Part shown: one piece after another, positions 11,974-23,416 of the stretch
How the letters are laid out: the number at the start of each line of letters is the position of its first letter
How positions within the stretch are numbered: the first letter of the stretch is position 1
Assembly (NCBI GenBank): GCA_003290165.1
Contig: QNQO01001833.1
Coordinates: 62,001 to 126,000 of the forward strand
Reading direction: 5' to 3'
DNA from: Berberis thunbergii
Taxonomy: Eukaryota; Streptophyta; Magnoliopsida; Ranunculales; Berberidaceae
DNA: 64,000 nt
Made by a program: the position numbers and the translations under genes
Notes under the pieces: model-generated
The model's input: the letters and a program-made list of their open reading frames with translations, nothing else
Database searches by the model: none
What the model was told of the DNA's origin: nothing

Positions 11974-14900
11974 ATGGCTGGCGGTGCCAACGCTGCTCAG
12001 ACAAGTTCTTCTGGGGCAGGAGTGACTGAGACAAATGCATCTCCACTGCTCGGGCTGAATACCACCCAGTGGCAGACACTTCTCCAAATGCTGGGCGGGT
12101 CAAAATCCGCAACGACCGATAAAATGATTGGTACGCCTTGGATTATTGACACGGGAGCTTCGAATCACATGACTGGCACGATCGGGGATCTCCGTGACTT
12201 AAGGGAGATTGCTCAATGTCCCGTGGGATTGCCAGATGGGAGCAGCGCTATCGCCACTGGAGGGGACGATCCTTCTTGACCGAAATTTCTGTTTGCAAAA
12301 TGTTCTTTATGTGCCAGGGCTAACTTGCAATTTAATTTCTGTGTCGCAATTGACTGATCATTATAACTGTTTTGTCCAATTCACTAATGATCTGTGTGTT
12401 ATACAGGACTGCACTTCGAGGATGCTGATTGGTGCGGGTGAACGACGCGATGGACTCCATTACTTCCGGGGGCTGCCACAGGTTCACGCAGTACAGGCCA
12501 ATAGTGTGGTGTCTCTTGATCTATGGCACCAGCGACTGGGTCATCCATCTCTACAGATAACAAAGTTAGTTCCCGACGTCAGTTTTAGTGAAAAGAAAAA
12601 TCGCTTGAATAAAAACTGTGACGTCTGCCAGAGGGCAAAGCAAAGTAGAGATAAGTTTCCTGTTAGTGAACATAAAGCTTCGACTATTTTTGAACTTATT
12701 CACACTGATTTATGGGGACCTTATCGAACAACTTCTTCTTGTGGTGCTTCTTATTTTTTGACCATTGTTGATGATTTTTCCCGTGCTGTATGGATTTATT
12801 TACTTGTTGATAAGAAAGAGGTCTCCCGTACTCTTCAAATGTTTTTCTCGATGGTTAAGAGACAATTTGATAAAGAGGTAAAAATTTTGAGGAGTGATAA
12901 CGACACTGAATTCACTTGCCTGCGACAATATTTTCTTGATCATGGGATTGTTTTTCAAACGTCCTGTGTGGGAACACCTCAACAAAATGGGCGGGTTGAA
13001 CGGAAACACCAACATATTTTGAACGTAGCTCGGGCGCTGCGTTTTCAGGGCTCTCTTCCTATTGAATTTTGGGGAGAATGTGTGTTGACGGCTGGATACT
13101 TGATAAATAGGACTCCCTCCTTGGTCTTGAATGGGAAAACACCTTATAGTGTCTTGTATGGCAGCACACCAACTTACGATCACTTGCGCATTATGGGGTC
13201 CTTGTGTTATGCGCATGTGCAGACGGGGGATAAGTTTGCCAGTAGAAGTCGAAGGTGCGTCTTTGTTGGGTACCCTTATGGAAAAAGGGGTGGCGTTTGT
13301 ATGACTTGGAGAAACGAGATTTCTTTGTTTCTCGTAATGTTGTATTCTCGGAAGGAGTTTTTCCCTTTGCAGATAATTTTAATTTAGACCACGATGGTCT
13401 GCCTAATATCGAGGCGGTTCAAGAGGACTTTGAGGAGACATCTACGCCTATTTTGAGGGGGGGTGCCGATGAGTGTGTACAGCCGGATAGGACTGCTGGG
13501 CAGTCGGCTAGTGCCGAGGAGTTTGTTCAGCCAAATAGGGCTGCTGGGCAGTCGGTGTGTGCCGAGGATGGGGCAAATGCTGGTGTTGAGGCGTTTGTAC
13601 AGCCGGATGAGGCTGCTGGGCAGCCGGTTTGTGCGAACCAGGAGGACAACCCGGACGCAAGTCAGGAAGATGTGTTGGGCAGGGGTCACCGCAGAAGACA
13701 AGCCTCGATACGACTCCGTGATTATGTTACTCATACCATTCGGAAAATGAGTCCATCCGTACCTCCTTCACCCGTACCACGACATTCCTCAGGTACACCC
13801 TATCCCATAGCACATTATGTGAATTGTGATAATTTTTCTATGCGACATAGACATTTTCTTGCAGCCTTGACAACAAATCGGGAACCTGTGTGCTATTCTG
13901 AGGCCGTGAAAGACAGCCGCTGGAGGGATGCCATGCGACGAGAAATTGAGGCTCTTGAGATTAATGAAACCTGGGTTGTAACAGAATTGCCACCAAGAAA
14001 GAAAGCTCTCGGATGCAAGTGGGTATACAAAATCAAGTATAACTCTGATGGTACCATTGAGCGATTGAAGGCTCGGCTGGTTATTCTTGGGAATCATCAA
14101 ATTGAAGGAGTTGATTATACAGAGACTTTTGCTCCAGTAGCTAAGATGGTTACAGTACGGGTCTTTCTTGCCGTTGCGGCTGCCAAGAATTGGGAAGTCC
14201 ATCAGATGGATGTTCATAATGCATTTCTACATGGTGATCTTACGGAGGAGGTATACATGAATTACCACCTGGTTTTCAGGTGGGGACTTCTGGAAAGGTG
14301 TGCAAGCTTAGGAAATCATTATATGGGCTGAAGCAGGCACCCCGATGCTGGTTTGCTAAACTGTCAACTGCTTTGAAGAATTATGGTTTTCGGCAATCTT
14401 ATTCAGATTATTCTTTGTTCACTCTACAAAGAGGTGCGGTTCAGCTCAGTGTTCTTGTCTATGTCGACGACCTTATCATCTCTGGGCGTAATCCGGGGGA
14501 TATACAGAAATTCAAGGATTACCTCAGTGTTTGTTTCCATATGAAAGATCTGGGTCCTCTAAAGTATTTCTTGGGGGTTGAAGTGGCACGCGGACCAGAT
14601 GAGTTTGTGCTTTGTCAACGCAAATACGCGCTAGATATCATCTCTGAGGCCGGATTGCTAGGGGCAAGGCCCGCGGCGGTGCCATTGGAACAGAATCATC
14701 GACTCGCCTTGTCCAAGAGTCCAGAGCTCGCTGACCCGGAGCCTTACCGTCGCTTGGTGGGACGGCTAATTTATTTGTGTTTCACTCGACCCGAATTATC
14801 TTATAGTGTTCATGTTTTATCTCAATTTATGCAACATCCTCGGGCGGACCAATGGGAAGCTGCTTTGCGGGTGGTTCGGTACTTAAAAGGTAATCCAGGT

Positions 14901-15416
14901 CAAGGTATACATTTGAGTAGTAAGTGTGACTTGCAGTTACATGGTTGGTGTGACGCTGATTGGGCCGGATGCCCTTTGACTCGGCGGTCCCTCACTGGTT
15001 GGTTGGTGTTCCTTGGGAACTCGCCGGTATCTTGGAAGACAAAGAAGCAACATACAGTATCCCGCTCCTCCGCAGAGGCGGAATATAGGTCTATGGCTAT
15101 GACTACATGTGAGTTGAAATGGCTTAAAGCTATTTTAGCTAGCCTCGAGATGCCTCACACACGTCCTATGTCTCTTCATTGTGATAGTCAGGCGGCTCTC
15201 CATATATCTCAAAATCCTGTTTTTCATGAACGGACAAAACATATTGAGGTCGATTGTCATTTTGTCCGTGATGAAATTGTTGCTGGACATATAAATCCCA
15301 CATTTTTCCCATCCAATGAGCAACTCGCTGACATTTTCACAAAAGCATTGGGCAAACGACAATATGAGTATCTACTTCGCAAGTTGGGCATACGGGATCT
15401 CCATGCACCAACTTGA
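11974..15416 (+). pseudogene. Copia pol polyprotein with three single-base frameshifts
   Basis: Four frame segments read in order: 11974 to about 12265 (aspartic protease WIIDTGASNHMTG), about 12265-13285 (integrase zinc motif LWHQRLGHPS to CDVCQRAK, then catalytic core with HTDLWGPYR, TIVDDFSRAVW and QQNGRVERKH), about 13285-14265 (end of integrase, then reverse transcriptase start [11 protein letters not shown]), and about 14265-15416 ([21 protein letters not shown], then RNase H ending in TKHIEVDCHFVRDE). All three breaks sit in short homopolymers: one extra G at 12262-12265, one missing A near 13280, one missing A near 14263. Residues on either side are otherwise family-like with no internal stops. 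A glutamine/alanine-rich linker between integrase and reverse transcriptase has three tandem units. The product would make cDNA and integrate it; this copy cannot unless the breaks are sequence errors. Confidence 0.88.
13470..13640 (+). repeat. Tandem repeat in the copia integrase/reverse-transcriptase linker
   Basis: Three units of about 57-80 bp encode variants of [15 protein letters not shown]. The linker is not conserved in copia elements, so the array probably reflects slippage. Confidence 0.7.
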
Positions 15417-15422
15417 GGGGGG

Positions 15423-15646
15423 TATTGAGAATATATTACGAATATCCTGATTGATTGGGAATATTTGTATTAGGAAAGTTGCTTATAGAGTCAATATTGT
15501 ATAATAGTTTTAAGGAAATTAGCAGATTATATTGTGAATATTCTCTCAATATTCTCTGGATTAGTTTGTATATAAACAGGTGATTGTGAATGAGAAAGAT
15601 AACACAATACACACAAATCATTTTCTTTGTGTCTAACAATTTATCA
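15423..15646 (+). repeat. Copia right LTR
   Basis: 224 bp, next to polypurine tract 15415-15422 and followed by GATTG. Confidence 0.9.
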
Positions 15647-15651
15647 GATTG

Positions 15652-17254
15652 TTGCTAGAGTGATTCTACTGGAAATACTGACATTAAATTCTATCTAGAG
15701 CTGAAGTATTGGGGTAACAATTTGACGATCAAATGGATTAGGAGTTACGCGCATCCGCTTGCAGATACACTCGACAGCACTCATATGAGGTAAATGGGTC
15801 AATTTCTGAAAGATGGCATTGATTTGGTTATGTTGAAAGTTGAAACTTTTAAAGGGAGTTAGCAAATTTATATTCTACGAGAAATTTTTACTGAAACCCA
15901 TATAATCTTTCTTTGCCATTGATAAGATCGCCTGCAAGGCTAACACACAGACTTTTGATGTAATTACAGAAACGTTAACTAGGAACCATTGCTTGATTTG
16001 TATATCACGGATTAATTAGTTAGGACAAATTATTTACTGGACAGCTAAGAAATGAGTCCCCAGCTAATACATTATAATGCGAGGTGATGGCCTTGAGAGC
16101 AAATTACTGAAAACGAGCACTGTTTTGCTTTCGCGCGCCACTGCTTCTGCATATTTTTCTGGTAAGTATCTCCAACAAGAGAACCAAATAGTTATAGGTG
16201 ATGATACATAAAAACGGTCACATCTTGTAGGTGATGATACTTAAAAACGATCACATCTCTGAGTCACACACATGTCATAATGATCTCGATGAATTACGGG
16301 CCCCAATGTCAGTCCAACACTCTCAAGCGGTTCTAAGTCTGTCCAATTTAGTCCACCAGACAAACCCAAACTCTTACAGTATACTAGGCCCACACGACTC
16401 ACAACTATCCTCAATACTCGTAAGTCCTATTAAAGCAAGTATCTCGAAGATTAATTACGAACATGCAACTACAACAGCCCTCTGCTTCCAACTAGGAAGC
16501 AAATACCAGAGTACATTCCACACAGAAAATCTTCCTTCTACGGATTGCTCTCATATTGAGAACTATCTCTCGCGTATCTAAGAGCACAAGACTAACATGA
16601 AACTTTCTCCTACAACACGACTCCTAATTAGAGAATGATTTTCACGAAGATATCCTTCATAAACTACGACTTTGATGGCCTGGTAGAACCAGGACTTTTT
16701 ACATTATAAATAAGACATGAGGTTGATAAGACATGAGGTTGATAAGGTAATGTACACTACAAATTCTCTATTACAGTATTAGACTCACGTGTGTTACTTG
16801 TACAAGTCAGCAAAAACTAGGTTAAAGCAAAAAGCAGTAAAGGTCAACAAGAACTAAGTTAAAGCAAACAGCGAAAAACGATAGCATCAGTAGACATCTC
16901 CATAGTATGGGAAACTAGACCTCCATATATACAGTCCATACCATATTGTATAACTTGAGTTTTTGTTAAGATGAAACTTGAGCAAAAATAGGCAATCAAA
17001 TGAAATAATAGATTTACTCAGAAATGACTGATCTTTTTCAAGAGATTAAAAAAAAAAAAAAAAAAAAAAAAGTAGATCGCACCGGTAAAAGCTATAAATG
17101 AATGTGTTTGGACATTTTATATTCTTCCATTTGGAAATGGTTTACATTGTTATGTTGCCGTTGTTTAACTCTTAGGCATGGTGTCAATGTACATGTTTTC
17201 AATCGTTTCCATTGCGATTTATGAGTGATAACAGCACCTCTGAACACCCAATTA
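15652..17254. other. Intergenic DNA with a possible LTR-like stretch
   Basis: 15652-16180 continues the copia target DNA and shows no gene. 16190-16810 looks like an LTR without coding: a run of Ser/Thr-type codons with no domain, then TTATAAATAAG near 16705 as a TATA-like box, followed by a CT/AT-rich tail. No partner LTR or target duplication was found. A 25-base poly(A) run is at 17048-17072. The 116-codon frame at 16231-16581 has no recognisable motif. Confidence 0.3.
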
Positions 17255-17262
17255 CTCCAAAC

Positions 17263-18337
17263 TAGGATTGGGCAAGTACGGTTAATCGGCCCAAACTCTT
17301 AAAATCGAAAATTGGCCGGAAAAATTTGGGCCCGTCCGCCCGTGTTTATGAGAACCGAAATCAAACCGAGTTGACCGGATAATCGAAATTCCGGTTAACC
17401 GATTTACGAGCCGATTTCGGTCCTAAGAGAAAAAAAAATGATTCTACAGTATTTTACAAAAAAATCTGATCAACAAATTACAAAAAATCTGATCAAAAAA
17501 TTACAAAATAAATGATTCTGATCAACAAATTACAAAAAAAATCTGATCAATAAAATTACAAAAATTATAACAAAATTAAAAAAAATTACAACATCTGATC
17601 AAGATCTGATCTGGATCAGGATCGATCAGATCAGGATCTGGATCAAGATCAGATCAGGATCTGATCAAGATCACTTCTGGATCTGATAAAGAACAGACCT
17701 GGATCTGATCAAGATCACATCGGATCTGATCAAGAACAGATCTGGATCTGATCAAGATCACATCAAATCAAGATCACATCAGATCTAGGGAATGGCGGGG
17801 AAAGGAGGGGAGAGGGAGGCGGCTCGGCCTCCGCCTTCGCTGAGAGTAGGGCTGGGAGTAGGCCTCCGCCTTCGCTGAGAGAGGGAGCTCGGCCTCCGCT
17901 GTGAGAAGTGAAGAGGCCTCCGCGGCTTCGCCTCCGCTGTGAGAAGGGAGGGGAGAGGGAGGCGGCCTCAGATCGGCCTCCACCTCCGCTGTGAGAAGAG
18001 AGGGGAGAGGGAGAGGGAAACGGCCTCCGCGGCTTCGCTGTGAGAAGAGAGGGGAGAGGGAGAGGGAGGCATCCTCTTTGGTTTCCTTCACTGGTTTCCT
18101 CTCTGAATTTTTCGAGTTGAGGGAGCCGAAGGGGTGAGAGAAGTAATTAAGTAAAGGAGTCAGGCCGGGCCGGTTACTCGACGAGCTTCAATAATGGAAA
18201 CCGAGGCCCGGACCAGAAACTTCGGGCCGGGCTTTTACAACCGAAAATTTTTTAATTAATTAAAACCGATCCGAACCGACCTGATCAGTCCAGTTATCGG
18301 TTCAGTCCGGATTTTCGGTCATAAATGCCCACCCCTA
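17263..18337. mobile_element. Non-autonomous hAT-type DNA transposon
   Basis: The ends are TAGGATTGGGCA on the left and, inverted, TAGGGGTGGGCA on the right. A perfect 8-bp target duplication CTCCAAAC lies at 17255-17262 and 18338-18345, the hAT length. The subterminal regions are rich in GGTTAA/CCGG motifs in both orientations. There is no transposase coding. The interior has two odd arrays: 17590-17790 with GATC about every 8-10 bases, and 17790-18090, a GC-rich purine block repeating GGGGAGAGGGAG and CGGCCTCCGC units. Confidence 0.88.
17590..17790. repeat. GATC-rich array inside the hAT element
   Basis: Variants of GATCTGATCAAGATC and GATCAGGATCTGGATC are repeated imperfectly. No coding sense is apparent. 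Confidence 0.75.
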
Positions 18338-18684
18338 CTCCAAACTTATCGAAGATTAGGACATGTGCAAAAAATGATTGAACTGAAAAAACCAATGAAA
18401 GTTACTAGTTTGGTTCAGTTTTATTCTTGTGTTTAGTTCAGTTTCTAGTTCTACGGTATAAAAAAACATCGATCAATTTGGCATTCGGTCTACAGTTCCA
18501 CCAACTGCACATACGCTAGCATGTGAACCACCATTTTTGCATTTGAACATATTTATCTTCTAAATTAGGAAGAAAATGAAGATTTGCATACATAAGTACC
18601 GATATTTCTGAAAAACATATTAATTTTATACCATATGATAATTTTTCATCAATTTTTACTAAATAATTTGATAGTTTAGGTTAA

Positions 18685-19013
18685 GGGTGTGTTTGGTTGC
18701 ATGGAATCCTATGTCATGGGAATCTATGAGGGGACCACTATATTTTAGGTTAAATTGATATATCACTCTACATTTACCATTTGACCACCATTTGATTTTG
18801 TGATCAATGGTGGGAATGGAAGTTCCATAAACATGGGAATCCCACTCCTTGGCCCCCCAAGGCATGTGATTCTCATGTTCATGGGACTTTCATTCCCACC
18901 ATTGATCACAAAACCAAATGGTGGATGTGGAGTGATATATCAATTTAGCCTAAAATGTAGTGGTACCCTCATGAATTTTCATGGCATAGGATTCCATGTA
19001 ACCAAACACACCC
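18685..19013. mobile_element. Tourist-like (PIF/Harbinger-type) foldback MITE
   Basis: The terminal inverted repeats start GGGTGTGTTTGGTT on both strands, and almost the whole 329 bp folds back on itself. It is flanked by TAA on both sides (18682-18684 and 19014-19016), the 3-bp target of this superfamily. The paralogous DNA near 37638 has a single TAA and no insert. There is no coding capacity. Confidence 0.88.
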
Positions 19014-19199
19014 TAAGATAACAAAATATTAGAGATTGTTTATAGAAATCTTATTAATGGCAAGATCATATGAATGATCAGTATAGCTTTTATATGAACT
19101 AAAAATACAATTCTTAATTTTCTTTACGTTTGCTTATAGCTGAAATATTCATACATACATAAACTTTCACAATATGAGTGACTATTAAGTTTGGTATTT

Positions 19200-19504
19200 T
19201 TATTTTTTATTTTTGAATCAAAAAATAAGATTTTTATTGAAAGGGAAAATAGAACAACAAATAGAAAGGAACAGTCCTAAAGCAAGGAAATCTACGACAA
19301 AAAATCCAACACACCAACTCTCTAAATAAATAAATAAATAAAATCAAGCTAGAACAATTGTCACCCAACAACCCTAAAAGAAGAGCAGCGTAAACTAAAG
19401 TCTAAAAAGAAAAACATAAACACTCAGAACAAGACAAACCTCCACCAAAAATAAGAATACACCACAAAGGCGAGAAAGAAACTCAAGCAAGAACACACCA
19501 CAAA
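19200..19504 (-). mobile_element. 3' tail fragment of a LINE-type element
   Basis: On the minus strand the segment ends with CAATAAAAATCTTATTTTTT and an A/T-rich tail, like plant L1 3' ends. The paralog near 37815 lacks it and reads straight through, while here a GGTATTT block stands at both ends as a probable target duplication. No reverse transcriptase is retained. Confidence 0.55.
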
Positions 19505-19758
19505 GGTATTTCTTTTTCTCATAATTGTTTTTTTTTTTTATCTTGGGGCGCACAAGATAACAAATACTCCTCCTTTTTCAGTTTAATTGGCTTGCCAATA
19601 GATAACAAATATAAGAACAAATTTTCCGATTTGGGGAGGGGCACTTGCCAGAGGAATTTTTTACACGTTGGGATTGTTTGCTCCTTTGTGTCATCATTCA
19701 AATGGATAAAGTTTTGAATATTTATATGAATGGGTGCTGATTATAAATAAATTCAAAT

Positions 19759-19896
19759 GGGAAATTCTAAATGTCGAGGGAAAGAGCGAGGAAACCAGCG
19801 AGGAAAAGGAGGTGGCGGGGGCTGAACCGTTCACCCCCGCCACCTCCTTTTCCTCGCTGGTTTCCTCGCCCTTTTCCTAGACACATAGAATCACTC
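19759..19896. mobile_element. Mutator-type foldback MITE, 138 bp
   Basis: A perfect 9-bp target duplication AATTCAAAT lies at 19750-19758 and 19897-19905. The ends GGGAAATTCTAAATGTC and, inverted, GAGTGATTCTATGTGTC are imperfect terminal repeats. The middle is a nearly perfect hairpin whose arms contain AGCGAGGAAACCAGCGAGG. It has no coding. It belongs with the elements at 25905, 26599, 62546 and the window edge. Confidence 0.88.
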
Positions 19897-19986
19897 AATT
19901 CAAATAGTTAGGAGAAAAGACCTAAGGAGTAAAAATAAAAATAAAATTTCCGGCAGTTGCTCCACCCCACAACAATGTGGCTTGGA

Positions 19987-20014
19987 CCCCCCCCCCCCCC
20001 CCCCCCCCCCCCCC
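19987..20014. repeat. Poly(C) run of 28
   Basis: An uninterrupted run of 28 C. Long C/G homopolymers are rare in AT-rich plant DNA and are prone to length error in assembly. Confidence 0.9.
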
Positions 20015-20506
20015 GAGAAAGTCTAGATAGTTACAATTAACTAGGGTGTTGACGAATTCTATGTATGCGATATTCAGTATTTTATTTATTTATTACACTT
20101 TTCAATAATAAACAAAATTATTATTAAAATTTAAATAAAATAATTATTTATAATTGCAAGAGCTTATGTATAATTTAAAATAATTAAATGCTTTGAATAA
20201 ATTATGTACGGACTTGGGTATAATTACAATATTTGAGATGGACGTAAGTAATTTGAATTTTGAATGCTAAAATTGTACAAATGTAAAATGACAAAAATAC
20301 CTCTAAACACTATTCATCTAACTATTGATTTTTTTTATAAATATAGTAGAGTTTATGGGCATTTGGAGCTTTTCAAAAATCAGAACGAAATCCACACATT
20401 CACTGTTTCTAAGCCGACCTCGAATTATATAGTTTAGATAACCAAATGACATAATTGTTTTGTACGGATTTACATAACAAAAAATTACTGGACCCTGGGT
20501 AATTAA

Positions 20507-20510
<4 letters not shown>

Positions 20511-20549
<39 letters not shown>
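20511..20549. repeat. (ATT)n microsatellite
   Basis: About thirteen uninterrupted ATT units. Confidence 0.9.
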
Positions 20550-20565
20550 TTACAAATGTGGCATC

Positions 20566-21060
20566 TGAATAAAATTATAGGAAATTTAACTTGCTCCATG
20601 GACTGACCGGTCATTCAATGTAAAGAGAAAGTTAGGTACAGTGACAAAGTTACGAGTGGTTGTCGGTGGTCACTAGAGACATGTGAAGTCTCTTAGCCTT
20701 TTAACTTCTATGTAAAGCATCTCAAAGCCTCTCTCTTTCAATTGTTTGGTCAGAAAGTCATAATGTGTATTATTTTGGTTCGCTTGGTATACGTATTAAA
20801 TTTTATGACTTGTTTGGAGAAAACAATATTAATAAGTGAAAGAGGGGAGGAAACCAAAAGAAGTGCGACGCAAAAATAGGACATGACTTTCCACTAACCT
20901 TGTCAATCAGTTGGTTCTTCTCTGCACAACAATATCTTACACGTGTAACCTTAATATAACTAAGGTCTAATTAGACATCGTTGTTAATTTCAATGAGTTA
21001 AGAAGAAATCGGATTCTCATAATCTGACTGTTTTAGTGTAAGTGACTTAGAAATGTGATC
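20566..21060. repeat. Duplicated block, also at 26506-26600 and 27620-27940
   Basis: Sequence starting TTTAACTTGCTCCATGGAC recurs at about 26520. The following part (CCTCTCTCTTTCAATTG, then AACCAAAAGAAGTG) recurs at 27645-27785. In the second place the two parts are separated by a MITE and another repeat. No gene is recognised. Confidence 0.7.
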
Positions 21061-21229
21061 CACTGAGGATGCCTCTAACATTACATTTTATTTTATTTAT
21101 TTTAAAGAATTATGAGAGGTTTTATTAAAATTTACATTTAACTGACATTGCAAAAGCTGAGAATGAGAATGTCCCTAATTGTAATTTTGAATAAGAATCT
21201 CAGTAGCAGAGACATTCATGTGATCGGCT

Positions 21230-21922
21230 GAGAATGCCCCTCACATTTGTTGAATACCACCAAGCCTTCACATGAGGGCGATAGTCGATGAGTTGAGCCT
21301 GGGGAGTCTTCATCAAATAGTAAAGGTACGGAAAATGGTGCAAACCAGCAAAGCGAGTAAAAATCACAAGCAAGGTATTTGGTCTTACTCAACTGGCTCT
21401 CATACACATCAAGGACTTTCGCAAGTTTTTCAGCATTGGATTGGATGATAATCTCATCCGGGGAACACTTGTAGTACATCGGAATGACTGCTCTTTGATA
21501 AAAGATGGGCGCAATTAGCGGGTTGAATTGTTGGGCCTCCACTTCCAACCAAACGTTCACCATTGCCGATTCCTTCACATTGTCTGGCCTAAGCAAATAT
21601 GTTCCATCTTCGTTGTGCTTTGAGGCTACATATTTTGTTATGCACGCGATTCTATGTATGATTGGATAGAAATCATTTTTTTAGATCAAATCATTCATTT
21701 TAAAAAAAAATTGCAGCTCATAAATTTCGGTCATGAAATCATGGTTAAAAAATTAACTTATATAAGTTCTGGAGTTTTGAAAAAAAGAATAAAATAAGGT
21801 TAATATTGTTAATTTCAAAGGGATTTTTTTCCTTACTAAACACGAAGATTTTTATTGAAGATAAAAAAATAAACAAGATACAAGAATTATCGAATTGAAA
21901 GAATTAAAAAATCATACTAACC
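21230..21922 (-). pseudogene. Phi-class glutathione S-transferase fragment, copy A
   Basis: Exon 3 starts at 21651 after an acceptor and runs to about 21235 on the minus strand. It encodes the GSTF C-terminal helical domain: KYVASKHNEDGTYLLRPDN, then ESAMVNVWLEVEAQQFNPLI, then a frameshift after ACDFYSL, with the shifted frame still resembling HHFPYLYYLMKTPQAQL. A one-base gap also breaks the ESRAITKY motif. Only the last bases of exon 2 (GDLTLF) survive, ending at 21922, and exon 1 is absent. Phi GSTs join glutathione to herbicides and stress metabolites in the cytosol; this copy is dead. Confidence 0.85.
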
Positions 21923-22934
21923 AAAGAGAGTAAGATCTCCGTAATGTGCAGACGAGGAAATCAGGCTATCTTGGATACAAAGATAGCAAGGGTTGATAAG
22001 ATTTTGTTTGTCTTAGATACAAAGATAGCTGAGGGTTGACATTGAAAGTTGAAAATTAATCATTCATCAAGATTTGTATTCATACAATGGCATGGTAATA
22101 AATAAAGTATACATAAAAGGGTAAAAGAAAAGGTACCAAAAAAAAATTATGGATATGTTTGGTTAACCATTTTTCTTGAGAAATGGATTGTTATGCAAAT
22201 CTTTGTTATTTGGTTGTTTATTTATACATAGGAAATCGATTATTCATATGACTATTTTCTTACGATTCATGAAAATTCAAGTTTTAGGGTAGGCCTTGTA
22301 ATCGAACCGATCATATTGATTTTGAATTTTCTAAAACCAAACCGAATCGATCAATTCGATTTTGATCGGTTTGGTCAATTTAATCGATTTAGAAGTTACA
22401 TAGCCAAGTAACCGATAAATGTAACCTGTTTTTAGGAATGAATTGTCCTAATTTGAGATCCATAACCTGTTTCAAGCTAATTGTCCATTCACAGCATCGC
22501 AGTCCTAAAATATTACATTATATTCTTGCATAAAACTCAAACATTAAATAGAGCCAGTAGGCCGGGCATCTCTAGGATGATGGATGGTATTGATTTGGCA
22601 TGGCGCGGGTTTGGCTCTCGAGATTTTTGGTTATAGTAATAGTGTAATACAAATTAAAATCATAGATTCTCTAAGAAATAAACCAAACCAAACCATCTAA
22701 TTATTGTAAAATTTTATTGTAACATAATTAGGAAAAGCGAAAATAGATCTAACTTCATTCGCAAATTCTAGGCAACGAGGGCTATCAGTCATTTTTTTGT
22801 TAGGGTTTGGGCTCTTTACATTTTGATCCCTTCTATAAATGATGTTTATGATTGTGTTTTTTTTAAAAAAGTAAAAAGTGTAAAAAAGTTCAATCCTGAC
22901 AAAAAAATGGCTGATAGCACTGACTGCCTAGACT

Positions 22935-23416
22935 TACTTAACTTCATCTCATACAAAACGTCAAACCAAGCAAAGTCACCCCCCCTCAACTTTCTTACTA
23001 ACCGGACGAGAAGAGATGTCATCCCACCAAGCCTTTACATGAGGGCGAGTGTCAACAAGTTGAGCCCAGGAATCTTCATCAGATACTAAAGGTATGGAAA
23101 GTGGCGCAAATCAGCAAAGCGAGTAAAAATCACCAGCAAGGTATTTGGTCTTACTAAACTGGCTCTCATACACATCAAGGACCTTCCCGAGTTTTTCAGC
23201 ATTGGATTGGATGATAATCTCATCCGGGGAACACTTGTAGTACATCGGAATGACTGTTCTTTGATAAAAGATGGGCGCAATTAGCGTGTTGAATTGTTAG
23301 GCCTCCACTTCCAACCAAACGTTCACCATTGCCGATTCCTTCACATTGCTTGGCCTTAGCAAATCTGTTCCAACTTCGTTGTGCTTTGAGGCTACATACT
23401 TGTTATGCACGCGATT
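22935..23416 (-). pseudogene. Phi-class glutathione S-transferase fragment, copy B
   Basis: Exon 3 begins at 23416 after an acceptor. It carries KYVASKHNEVGTDLL, ESAMVNVWLEVEA and, after frameshifts, FADLRHFPYL followed by a stop. Sequence beyond the stop still resembles the GST C-terminus. As in copy A, only the 3' end of exon 2 remains upstream (near 23690), joined to the same foreign sequence, so copies A and B share one earlier deletion. Confidence 0.82.

Larger units (their letters stand above)
10841..15646 (+). mobile_element. Ty1/copia LTR retrotransposon, young but defective
   Basis: Two 224-bp LTRs (10841-11064 and 15423-15646) differ at one base by eye. They are flanked by a perfect 5-bp target duplication GATTG (10836-10840 and 15647-15651). 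A polypurine tract GAGGGGGG precedes the right LTR. The internal order protease, integrase, reverse transcriptase, RNase H is that of Ty1/copia. The LTR begins TATTGAG rather than TG, and no initiator-tRNA primer site is visible after the left LTR. Most of gag is missing and pol has three frameshifts, so movement would have needed proteins supplied by another copy. Confidence 0.93.
18540..19740. repeat. Dispersed low-copy repeat, copy 1 of 3
   Basis: After removing the MITE and the LINE tail inserted in it, this stretch aligns with 37495-38070 over most of its length and in part with 26255-26420. Shared blocks include CATCAATTTTTACTAAAT, ATGAATGATCAGTATAGC and AAATTTTCCGATTTGGGG. No coding function was recognised in any copy. 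Confidence 0.75.

Noticed and set aside
12800..13216. 138-codon minus-strand frame
   Set aside because: Antisense shadow of the copia integrase.
16231..16581. 116-codon open frame
   Set aside because: No domain, compositionally biased, and inside LTR-like DNA.
17774..18091. 105-codon minus-strand frame
   Set aside because: Translation of a GC-rich tandem repeat inside a hAT element; no domain.
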